The position numbers and the translations under genes are program-made. DNA of 64,000 nucleotides, from the NCBI RefSeq assembly GCF_002014985.1, contig NZ_MUXU01000034.1, forward strand, positions 62,001 through 126,000. Direction: 5' to 3'. Source of the stretch: Moraxella caviae (GTDB taxonomy: Bacteria > Pseudomonadota > Gammaproteobacteria > Pseudomonadales > Moraxellaceae). This document shows positions 54,929 through 63,700 of this stretch, piece after piece. Below the pieces are notes generated by a model, which worked only from the letters and a program-made list of their open reading frames with translations, made no database searches and had not been told where the DNA came from. How positions within the stretch are numbered: position 1 is the stretch's first letter; each line of letters starts with the position of its first letter.

Positions 54929-56224
54929 GTGAATAAAAACACCTTCATCATCGGCTTTATGCTGTTTGCCATCTTTTTTGGGGCTGGCAATTTGATTTTT
55001 CCGCCCAAACTTGGGCTTGAAATGGGCAGTGATTTTCTGCCTGCCATCACAGGATTTATCTTGACTGGCGTGGGTTTGCCACTGGCAACCATCGTGATCA
55101 GCTCGCTGTTTACTGGCGGTTATAAGCAGGCACTAGACCACATCAGCCCTGCGTTTTCACTTGTGTTTTTGGTGGCGGTGTATTTGGCGCTTGGGCCGGG
55201 ATTTGGCATTCCACGCACCGCAGCCACCGCTTATGATATGGCGATTACGCCTTTATTGAGCGCGCCAAGCACCTTGATGTCCTTTGGTTTTACGGCACTG
55301 TATTTTATCGCCGCCACTTGGCTGTCGCTCAACCCATCAAAAATGGTGGACAGGGTTGGCTCAATCCTGACGCCTGTCTTACTGCTGTTTATTTTTGGCT
55401 TGGTGGTGCTTGCTGTGCCACACTTTGCTGGGGTTACGCCTGCCGTCATGCAGCACAGCGCACCGTTTGCCAAAGGCGTGGTGGAAGGCTATTTTACGCT
55501 GGATATTCTAGCAGCGATGGCGTTTTCGGTGATTGTCATTTCCGCCATCAAATCCCAAGGCGTATCAGGCAAAGCACTCACTCGCCAAACCACGCAAGCT
55601 GGCCTTATTGCAGCGATTTTGCTTGTGTTTGTGTATGCGGCAATCGGCTGGATTGGCAATAAAATGCCTGCTGATACCGCCTTACTTGCCGAAGCCAAAG
55701 GACAAAATGTCGGTACGTTCATTTTACACATCGCCACCGAAAAAATCTTTGGCACAGCTGGGCAAAGCGTGCTGGCAATCATTGTTTTGCTGGCGTGTCT
55801 GACTTCTGCGGTGGGCTTGATTACCGCCATCAGTCAGTATTTTAGCCAAGTTTTCACACGTTTTTCTTACCGTACTTATGTGTACATCTTTGCACTAATC
55901 AGCTTTATTTTGGCGAACCGTGGCTTGGACGCTGTCATCACCACGTCCGTGCCTGTGCTGCTGATTTTATACCCCATCGCCATTACTGTGCTGATTGCCT
56001 TGATGGGCGCAAAACTGTGGCGAATGCCTTTGCTGGCGCAGCGTGCGATGATTGCGCTTGTCGTGGTAATTTCCATCATTTCTACTGTGGGCGAAAAACT
56101 TGGCATGGCATGGATTGCCGAGCTGCCACTAAAAAGTGCGTCTATGGAATGGCTGCCTTTTGCCATCGTTGGCGCACTGATTGGCTATGCGCTGGCTTGG
56201 GTTAGGAAATCTTGGGCGGTGTAG
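54929..56224 (+). CDS. brnQ: Branched-chain amino acid transporter BrnQ/LivII family
   Basis: A 431-aa inner-membrane protein with about twelve spans. The diagnostic N terminus is NTFIIGFMLFAIFFGAGNLI followed by FPPKLGLEMG, and the next block GPGFGIPRTAATAYD is also typical. It imports leucine, isoleucine and valine with Na+ or H+. It starts at GTG (54929) with no good ATG nearby, and a terminator follows at 56263. Confidence 0.95.
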   Translation: MNKNTFIIGFMLFAIFFGAGNLIFPPKLGLEMGSDFLPAITGFILTGVGLPLATIVISSLFTGGYKQALDHISPAFSLVFLVAVYLALGPGFGIPRTAATAYDMAITPLLSAPSTLMSFGFTALYFIAATWLSLNPSKMVDRVGSILTPVLLLFIFGLVVLAVPHFAGVTPAVMQHSAPFAKGVVEGYFTLDILAAMAFSVIVISAIKSQGVSGKALTRQTTQAGLIAAILLVFVYAAIGWIGNKMPADTALLAEAKGQNVGTFILHIATEKIFGTAGQSVLAIIVLLACLTSAVGLITAISQYFSQVFTRFSYRTYVYIFALISFILANRGLDAVITTSVPVLLILYPIAITVLIALMGAKLWRMPLLAQRAMIALVVVISIISTVGEKLGMAWIAELPLKSASMEWLPFAIVGALIGYALAWVRKSWAV

Positions 56225-56262
56225 CGTTTGATTTTACGCATTGAAAACACGTTGATTTAGCT

Positions 56263-56291
56263 AAAACACGTCAATTTGGCGTGTTTTTTTA
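56263..56291 (+). terminator. Terminator of brnQ
   Basis: AAAACACG pairs with CGTGTTTT around a short loop, followed by T residues (hairpin about 56263-56287). Confidence 0.8.
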
Positions 56292-56436
56292 TGGCATTTA
56301 ATAAGATTGGCGCAGACGCATTTTTCAAGTGCAATTTATCACCAACTCACACATAACTTATCGTTTGCTAATTCATAACTAAAAATTTGTAATTAAGAAA
56401 CTTTATAAAAATTTTCTATATCTGTCGTAAATTGCC

Positions 56437-56466
56437 TTGACTATACAATTTTTCTTATTGTAAGAT
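56437..56466 (+). promoter_or_regulatory. Putative promoter of the nhaC-rocD-rocF region
   Basis: TTGACT (56437-56442) and TAAGAT (56461-56466) with an 18-bp spacer. It would give an unusually long untranslated leader before the nhaC start at 56695. Confidence 0.55.
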
Positions 56467-56694
56467 ATTTGCTGTTTTTGTGGCGCAGCTGCTATTTTTC
56501 AGCATTTATCCATTTAAAAACAAAGATTTGGCAAGCGAAACATCAATCAATACGCCAAATCAATCCAAAAATTAGGACGAATTTAAAAACAGCCAGCGTC
56601 AAAATCACTGGCGTTAAAATGATAAAACAGGCTGGATAGCCAAAGGTGCAACTGGAAACGCACAAATAGGAATTTGCTGCATTTTGGAGGACTT

Positions 56695-56973
56695 ATGAAT
56701 ACATATGAGCAGCGATTAAATGATGGAAAAAATCTTAAAAAAGTAAAAATTCACATTCCATTTTTCTACTCTTTTTTGCCAATGCTGGTGATGATTATCG
56801 CCATGGCAATCGCAATCATCGGCTTTGAAGCATCGCCACACGTTCCGCTCATCATCGGCGCGGTGGTGGCTGGCGTGATTGCCATGCTGCATGGCTATTC
56901 GTGGAGCGCCATTGAAAACGGCGTGTACACAGGGATTCGCATGGCGCTGCCTGCCATCGTGTTATCATCATGA
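56695..56973 (+). pseudogene. NhaC-family antiporter, N-terminal fragment (frame-disrupted)
   Basis: A 92-aa fragment holding the first two to three spans of an NhaC-family Na+/H+-type antiporter (FFYSFLPMLVMIIAMAIAII; VPLIIGAVVAGVIAMLHGYS; GIRMALPAIV). A strong GGAGG precedes ATG 56695. The frame ends LSS-stop at 56971-56973, within what should be a membrane span. The next frame, shifted by one base, continues the protein directly. If one base is added in GTGTTA (56959-56964) the join reads PAIV-x-IIMIGLTIGSW, as expected. It may be a mutation, a sequencing error, or two coupled half-proteins. Confidence 0.75.
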
Positions 56974-58133
56974 TTGGTCTGACGATTGGCTCGTGGATTG
57001 GCGGCGGCGTGATTGCCACCATGATTTATTATGGACTGCAAATCATTTCCCCTTCTTTATTTCTCATCACCATTTGCTTGATTTGTGCCATTGTTACAGT
57101 TGCCATCGGCAGCTCGTGGTCTACTATGGGTACGCTTGGCGTGGCAGGCATGGGCATTGGTCTTAGCCTTGACATTCCGCCTGCCATGATTGCTGGCGCG
57201 GTGGTGTCTGGTGCGTATTTTGGCGACAAACTCTCGCCACTGTCTGACACCACAAACCTAGCCGCTGGTATCACCAACACCGACTTATTTGAGCATATCA
57301 AAAATATGCTGGCAACCACCCTGCCTGCCTTTATCATTGCCATGGTGGCGTACTTTGTCATCGGTCAGCAATTTGGCGCACAAGGCAGCGATTTGAGTAA
57401 AATTGAAGAAATTTTAACATCTATTGATAAAAACTTCGTCATCTCACCTTGGCTTTTGCTTGTGCCTTTGGCGGTGATTATCTTGGTTGTCAAAAAAGTG
57501 CCTGCCCTGCCTGCACTGACCGCAGGTATCGCACTTGGTTTTTTGTGCCACGTCTTTGTACAAGGCGGCGATATGGCAACGGCGGTAAACACTCTACATG
57601 ACGGCTACAGCATTGAAAGCGGACATGAAATGATTGATACGCTGTTTAACCGCGGCGGCATTGAATCCATGATGTACACCATTTCATTGACGATTGTTGC
57701 CATGAGTTTTGGCGGTATCATTGAGCAAACAGGTATGCTGCGCTCGGTGGTGGAGCAAATTTTAAAAGTCGCCAAAACCGCAAAAAGCCTGATTGTGGCG
57801 ACCATCGGCTCGGCATTTTTAACCAATCTAACCACATCAGAGCAGTACATTTCTATCCTGCTGCCGGGGCGTATGTACGTCAAGGCGTATGAAGAAAAAG
57901 AGCTGCACACCAAAAATCTGTCTCGTGCGCTAGAAGATGGTGGTACGATGACATCGGTGCTGATTCCTTGGAATACTTGTGGCGTATTTGCTTTTTCAAT
58001 GCTGCAAGTCAATCCATTTGAATTTGCGCCTTATGCGATTTTAAACTGGACAACGCCAATTTTGGCAATCATCATGGCATTACTTGGATTTAAAATCACT
58101 TATGCCAAAAAATCTCAACCTACCACTGTTTAA
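56970..58133 (+). CDS. NhaC-family antiporter, C-terminal part (possible amino acid antiporter)
   Basis: A 387-aa frame starting at an ATG that overlaps the previous stop (ATGA at 56970-56973). It carries the bulk of the antiporter, with about nine spans: IGLTIGSWIGGGVIATMIYY, GAYFGDKLSPLSDTTNLAAG and the late LTNLTTSEQYISILLPGRMY, all NhaC hallmarks. Family members exchange Na+ and H+ or organic ions such as malate/lactate. The position 10 nt before rocD, with rocF and putA following, suggests an arginine/ornithine or related carrier; this is inferred from context. Without the first spans it is probably not functional unless both halves are made or the frame is restored. Confidence 0.8.
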   Translation: MIGLTIGSWIGGGVIATMIYYGLQIISPSLFLITICLICAIVTVAIGSSWSTMGTLGVAGMGIGLSLDIPPAMIAGAVVSGAYFGDKLSPLSDTTNLAAGITNTDLFEHIKNMLATTLPAFIIAMVAYFVIGQQFGAQGSDLSKIEEILTSIDKNFVISPWLLLVPLAVIILVVKKVPALPALTAGIALGFLCHVFVQGGDMATAVNTLHDGYSIESGHEMIDTLFNRGGIESMMYTISLTIVAMSFGGIIEQTGMLRSVVEQILKVAKTAKSLIVATIGSAFLTNLTTSEQYISILLPGRMYVKAYEEKELHTKNLSRALEDGGTMTSVLIPWNTCGVFAFSMLQVNPFEFAPYAILNWTTPILAIIMALLGFKITYAKKSQPTTV

Positions 58134-58143
58134 GGAGTGAACC

Positions 58144-59337
58144 ATGACTACATCACAACAACTGATCGCCCAAACCGAAAAATACGGCGCAAAAAACTAC
58201 CTGCCCCTGCCTATCGTCATTAGCAAGGCCAAAGGCATTTGGGTAGAAGACCCAGAAGGCAATCGCTACATGGATATGCTGTCTGCCTACTCAGCGGTGA
58301 ACCAAGGTCATTGCCACGAAAAAATCATCAACGCCCTAAAAGCGCAAGCCGAACGTGCCACGCTGACGTCTCGTGCGTTTTATAACGACCAACTGGGCGG
58401 CTGGTACGAAAAAATCTGCCAACTGTCTGGCAAAACCCACGCCCTGCCAATGAATACAGGCGCAGAAGCGGTAGAAACCGCCATCAAAACCGCACGACGC
58501 TGGGGCTATGACGTAAAAGGCGTGGAAGACGGCAAGGCAGAAATCATCGCTTGCTTAGGTAACTTCCACGGCCGCACCATGGGCGCATTATCACTGTCAA
58601 GCGATGACGACTACAAGCGCGGCTTTGGCCCAATGCTTGGCGGCATTAAACTTGTGCCTTATGGGGATTTGCAAGCCCTAAAAGACGCCATCACACCAAA
58701 CACCGTGGCTTTCATCATTGAGCCAATTCAAGGCGAAGCAGGCATTAACATTCCACCGCAAGGCTTTATGAAAGCGGCTTTTGATGTGTGTAAAGACAGC
58801 AACGTACTGTTCATTGCTGACGAAATCCAAGCAGGTCTTGGGCGCACTGGCAAAATGTTCGCCTGCGAGCATGAAGGTGTGGTGCCTGATATGTATATCC
58901 TAGGCAAAGCCCTAGGCGGCGGCGTTTTCCCAATCTCTTGCGTAGTGGCAAACGAAGACATCTTAGGCGTGTTCAATCCCGGCTCACACGGCTCAACCTT
59001 TGGCGGCAACCCACTGGCGTGTGCGGTATCCATCGCTGCGCTTGATGTGCTGATTGACGAAAAACTGTGCGAAAATTCAGCCACACTTGGCAAGTATTTC
59101 TTAAACGAGCTTAAAAAGATTGAAAATCCAATCATCAAAGACGTGCGTGGTCGTGGTCTGTTTATTGGTGTGGAACTGAACACCGAAGCACGCCCATATT
59201 GCGAGCAACTTAAAGAGCTGGGTCTATTGTGCAAAGAAACGCACGACACCGTGATTCGCTTTGCACCGCCGCTCATCATCACCAAAGAAGAGCTGGATGA
59301 AGCCTTGGTGAAAATCCGTCAAGTGCTGGCGGCATAA
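58144..59337 (+). CDS. rocD: Ornithine aminotransferase
   Basis: A 397-aa class III PLP aminotransferase that converts ornithine and 2-oxoglutarate to glutamate-5-semialdehyde and glutamate. The PLP Lys255 is in [17 protein letters not shown]-type blocks include ENLxx-like [68 protein letters not shown] and [14 protein letters not shown]. The close match of these to RocD, and the argD paralogue elsewhere in the window, support OAT. It follows the antiporter by 10 nt with GGAG before the start, so they form one operon; a hairpin lies after it. Confidence 0.94.
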   Translation: MTTSQQLIAQTEKYGAKNYLPLPIVISKAKGIWVEDPEGNRYMDMLSAYSAVNQGHCHEKIINALKAQAERATLTSRAFYNDQLGGWYEKICQLSGKTHALPMNTGAEAVETAIKTARRWGYDVKGVEDGKAEIIACLGNFHGRTMGALSLSSDDDYKRGFGPMLGGIKLVPYGDLQALKDAITPNTVAFIIEPIQGEAGINIPPQGFMKAAFDVCKDSNVLFIADEIQAGLGRTGKMFACEHEGVVPDMYILGKALGGGVFPISCVVANEDILGVFNPGSHGSTFGGNPLACAVSIAALDVLIDEKLCENSATLGKYFLNELKKIENPIIKDVRGRGLFIGVELNTEARPYCEQLKELGLLCKETHDTVIRFAPPLIITKEELDEALVKIRQVLAA

Positions 59338-59352
59338 TCATCACGCCAAACC

Positions 59353-59384
59353 AAAAATAGTCTTGTTCTTACAAGGCTATTTTT
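59353..59384 (+). terminator. Hairpin between rocD and rocF
   Basis: AAAAATAG-CTTGT (59353-59366) pairs with ACAAG-CTATTTTT (59371-59384) around TCTT, one mismatch. It probably ends or attenuates the nhaC-rocD transcript before rocF. Confidence 0.75.
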
Positions 59385-59471
59385 GATGGTGGCAAGGCTG
59401 TAAACCAAAGGTTTTGTTATAAACTTAAACTCATTTGGCAAACACATTGATTAAAAACAAAAGGACGCATT

Positions 59472-60392
59472 ATGAACATCAATCGCAAAGTTTCCTTGAT
59501 TGGCGTACCAACGGACGTGGGCGCAGGCGCGCGCGGTGCAAGCATGGGGCCTGAAGCCCTGCGTGTGGCAGGCATTGCCGAGCATCTTGCCAAGCGTGGA
59601 CTTGACGTAAAAGACTGCGGCAATCTGTCTGGTCCTGTCAATCCGTGGCAGCCGCCTGTCAATGGCTATCGACATTTGCCAGAAAACATCGCTTGGAACC
59701 AAGCCACGCATGACGCCGTCTACCAAGAACTAAAAGACGGACGTATGCCCATCATGATGGGCGGCGATCACTCTTTGGCGTTAGGTTCAATTTCTGCTGT
59801 GGCAAGATTTTGCCGAGAAACTGGCAAAAAACTGCGCATCTTATGGCTGGACGCACACACCGATTTTAACACCGCCGCCATGACACCATCAGGCAATGTA
59901 CACGGTATGCCAGTGGCGTCTTTGTGCGGTTTTGGTGATGAAACCATGATTCACATGAGCGGTCATTTTCCTGCCATCACGCCAGATCAAGTTTGCCAAA
60001 TCGGCATTCGCAGCGTGGACGAAGAAGAAAAAGTGTTCGTCTATGAGCAAGGCGTGGAAATCTACGACATGCGCTATATTGACGAAAATGGCATGAAGCA
60101 CACCATGCAAAAAGCCCTGCAGGGCTTAGACGATGACACGCATTTACACGTCAGCTTTGATGTGGATTTTCTAGATCCGTCCATTGCGCCTGCGGTTGGC
60201 ACCACCGTGCTTGGCGGCCCAACCTACCGTGAAGCGCATTTGTGCATGGAGATGATTGCCGACACTTGCCGCATGGCGTCTTTGGACATCGTGGAGCTAA
60301 ACCCTGCCTTGGACGAACGCAATCGCACCGCTGTGATGGCGGTGGATATGGTGGAATCTTTATTTGGCAAAAGTACACTGGTTCGCAGCTAA
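59472..60392 (+). CDS. rocF: Arginase
   Basis: A 306-aa ureohydrolase that splits arginine into ornithine and urea. All manganese ligands are present: His100 in GGDHSLALGS, Asp127, His129 and Asp131 in DAHTDFN, and Asp230 and Asp232 in SFDVDFLDPS. The guanidinium-side block TAAMTPSGNVHGMP is arginase-like rather than agmatinase-like. Its product is the substrate of RocD, encoded 134 nt upstream. AAGGACGC precedes the ATG. Confidence 0.95.
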   Translation: MNINRKVSLIGVPTDVGAGARGASMGPEALRVAGIAEHLAKRGLDVKDCGNLSGPVNPWQPPVNGYRHLPENIAWNQATHDAVYQELKDGRMPIMMGGDHSLALGSISAVARFCRETGKKLRILWLDAHTDFNTAAMTPSGNVHGMPVASLCGFGDETMIHMSGHFPAITPDQVCQIGIRSVDEEEKVFVYEQGVEIYDMRYIDENGMKHTMQKALQGLDDDTHLHVSFDVDFLDPSIAPAVGTTVLGGPTYREAHLCMEMIADTCRMASLDIVELNPALDERNRTAVMAVDMVESLFGKSTLVRS

Positions 60393-60420
60393 GCTGAGTC
60401 TTTGCTAAATGTAAAACACC

Positions 60421-60456
60421 AAGCGATATGGCAAGCTCCCTTGTCGTATCGCTTTT
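60421..60456 (+). terminator. Terminator of rocF
   Basis: AAGCGATA (60421-60428) pairs with TATCGCTT (60447-60454), with inner CAAG/CTTG pairs, followed by TTATAT. Confidence 0.75.
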
Positions 60457-60558
60457 ATATAAACGGACAGCCCAGCTTGCATTCAGGTAATTTGCCATCG
60501 CATAAACGTATTTGACAGCACCATAACACAAGTCGCCATACAAAACACGCCCAAAGCA

Positions 60559-60587
60559 TTGGTTTTGTAACCAGATGGTGTTATAAT
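60559..60587 (+). promoter_or_regulatory. Putative sigma-70 promoter of putA
   Basis: TTGGTT (60559-60564), 17-bp spacer, consensus TATAAT (60582-60587). Confidence 0.65.
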
Positions 60588-60774
60588 GTCGTGTTTTCTT
60601 AAAAAACGTATGCTTAGTGTAGCTTAAAGGCAAATTTAGCCCATCAAAGCCTACTTCGCAAAGCGTGCCGTTTTTTAAGTTTTAGGGCAAAACAAAAAAC
60701 ACCTTAATTTTTCAACCAACAATTATTCCAAACTTTTATTTATTGCAAATAAGTTGCTTACAATAAGGAATACC

Positions 60775-63700
60775 ATGTTCGCTTTTTCACACACTCAATC
60801 GCCTTTGCGTGATGCCATCACTGCCGCTTATCGCCTTGACGAAACGCTTGCGGTAAAAAACCTAGCAGCCACCCTAGATTTTAGCCAAGAAAGCAAAAAC
60901 CGCATTGATGATTTGGCGCGCAAACTCATTGGCGCGGTGCGTGCCGATCGCAGCAAATCATCAGGCGTTGATGCCTTGATGCACGAATTTTCATTGTCTA
61001 GCGAAGAAGGCATCGCTTTGATGTGTCTTGCCGAAGCACTTTTGCGCATTCCTGATAACGCCACGCGCGACAAGCTCATCAAAGACAAAATGGCTGGCGG
61101 CGACTGGAAAAGCCACGTTGGCAACAGCCCATCTATGTTTGTGAACGCTGCCGCTTGGGGCTTGGTATTGACTGGTAAGCTGTCTGCCAAAACGGACGAA
61201 AAAACCCTTGGCGCAGCCTTGACCCGCGTGATTCAAAAAGGCGGTGAGCCTTTCATTCGTGGCGGCGTAAACTACGCCATGAAAATGCTGGGCAAGCAAT
61301 TTGTAACAGGACAAACCATCGGTGAAGCCCTGTCTAACGGCAAAGACCGTGAAAAACTTGGCTATCGTTTTAGCTTTGATATGCTGGGCGAAGCTGCCAT
61401 GACCGCAGCGGACGCTGACCGCTATTATCAAGATTACGTTACCGCCATTCATGCCATCGGTAAAGACTCTGGCGCGCGTGATGTCTACGACAGCAACGGC
61501 ATTTCAGTAAAACTTTCTGCCATTCACCCACGCTATTTCCGCGCGCAACACGAGCGTGTGATGAGCGAGCTTTTGCCACGCCTAAAAGCACTATTTATGC
61601 TGGCTAAAGAATATAACATCGGTCTAAACATTGACGCTGAAGAAGCCAACCGCCTTGAGCTGTCGCTTGATTTGATGGAAGCCTTGGTGTCAGACCCTGA
61701 TTTGGCAGGCTTTCACGGCATCGGCTTTGTGGTGCAAGCCTACCAAAAACGTTGCCCTTATGTGATTGATTATCTGATTGACCTAGCTCGCCGCAACAAC
61801 CAAAAACTGATGATTCGCTTGGTAAAAGGCGCATACTGGGACAGCGAAATCAAATGGGCGCAAGTGGACGGCATGGACGGCTACCCTGTTTACACTCGTA
61901 AAGTGCATACAGACGTGTCATACCTTGCGTGCGCGCAAAAACTACTGGCAGCCCAAGACGTGATTTTCCCACAATTTGCCACGCACAATGCCCAAAGTCT
62001 GTCTACCATTTACGAGATGGGCAAGGACAAAGACTTTGAATTTCAGTGCTTGCACGGCATGGGCGAAACCTTGTATGACCAAGTGGTTGGCGAGAAAAAC
62101 CTAGGTCGCCGTGTGCGCATTTATGCGCCTGTTGGCACGCACAAAACTTTGCTTGCCTATTTGGTGCGCCGCCTGCTAGAAAACGGTGCGAACTCATCAT
62201 TCGTCAATCGCATCGTGGACGAAAACGTCAGCATTGATGAGCTGGTGGTATCGCCGCTTGACAGCATTGATGTCAATAACATCACGCCAAACCCACTCAC
62301 GCCAAACCCAAGCCATATTTATGCCAATAATCGCCTAAATTCGCGCGGCATTGATCTAAGCAATGAGCACGTTTTGGCGGCACTAGAAGCAGACATGAGC
62401 GCAGCAAGCCACATTGAGTTTAATGTGCAATCCATCACGCATTATCCAGCAGCGCACTCACCTGCGCACGCCGTACTAAACCCTGCTGATCACAGCGATG
62501 TGGTGGGTCATGTGGCGTTCATCAAACCTGAAGCGGTGGCTGACACCATCAGCACTGCCATCGCCGCCCAAACCAGCTGGCAGCAAACCACGCCAAGCCA
62601 GCGTGCTGCGATTTTGCGTAAGTTTGCCGACACGCTAGAATCACAAAAACACATGGCACTACTGATGATGATGGCAGGACGTGAAGCAGGCAAGACCTTG
62701 CCAAACGCCATTGCTGAAGTGCGTGAAGCGGTGGATTTTTGTCGTTATTATGCCGATGAAACCGAGCGCCTAAACCTATCTGCACCGCTTGGCACGGTGG
62801 TGGCAATCAGCCCTTGGAACTTCCCGCTTGCCATTTTCGTGGGCGAAGTGGTGTCTGCGCTGGCGGCTGGTAATACGGTCGTTGCCAAGCCTGCTGAGCA
62901 AACCAGTCTGATTGCGCACCTTGCGGTGTCTTGGCTGCACGAAGCTGGCGTACCGACTGACGTGCTGCAGCTGGTGCTGGGCGCAGGCGATGTGGGCGCA
63001 GCCTTGACTGCCGACACTCGCATCAATGGTGTGATTTTCACAGGTTCAACGGACGTTGCCAAGCGCATCAATACCTTGCTTGCCAAGCGTGAAGACAATC
63101 CTGTGCTGATCGCCGAAACTGGCGGCATGAACGCCATGATTGTGGACTCTACCGCCCTTGCCGAGCAAGTGTGTACAGACGTGCTGGCTTCTGCCTTTGA
63201 CTCAGCAGGTCAACGCTGCTCTGCGCTGCGCATTTTGTGCGTACAAGAAGACGTGGCAGATCACATGGTTGAGATGATTAAAGGTGCGATGGACGAGCTG
63301 GTGGTGAATAATCCTGCACTGCTTGCCACTGATGTCGGCCCTGTGATTGACAAAGAAGCCCAAGATAATCTAAACAATCACATCAACGCACTTAAACAAA
63401 TCGCACCATATCATGAAGTGGCGATTAAATCTACTGCCGCAAGCAGCACGTTTGTTGCGCCAATCATGTTTGAATTAAAAGATTTGTCGCAGCTGAAAAA
63501 AGAAGTGTTCGGCCCTGTGCTGCACGTTGTGCGTTTTGCTGCGCATGAGCTTGACGATTTGATTGACAACATCAACAGCAAAGGCTTTGCGCTGACGCAC
63601 GGCATTCACAGCCGCATTGATGGCACGATTGCCCACATTTGCGATCGCATTGAAGCAGGCAACGTCTACATCAACCGCAACATCGTGGGTGCGGTGGTTG

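Larger units (their letters stand above)
56225..56694. other. Intergenic region with promoter and long leader of the nhaC-rocD unit
   Basis: 470 bp. It holds the brnQ terminator, a good promoter (56437-56466) and a leader of about 225 nt with mutually exclusive pairing options (GCCAG 56592-56596 with CTGGC 56608-56612, or CAGCC 56590-56594 with GGCTG 56630-56634). No ORF. Confidence 0.5.
60393..60774. other. Intergenic region rocF-putA
   Basis: 382 bp with a terminator (60421-60456), a good promoter (60559-60587) and a leader of about 180 nt. No ORF is supported. Confidence 0.5.
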
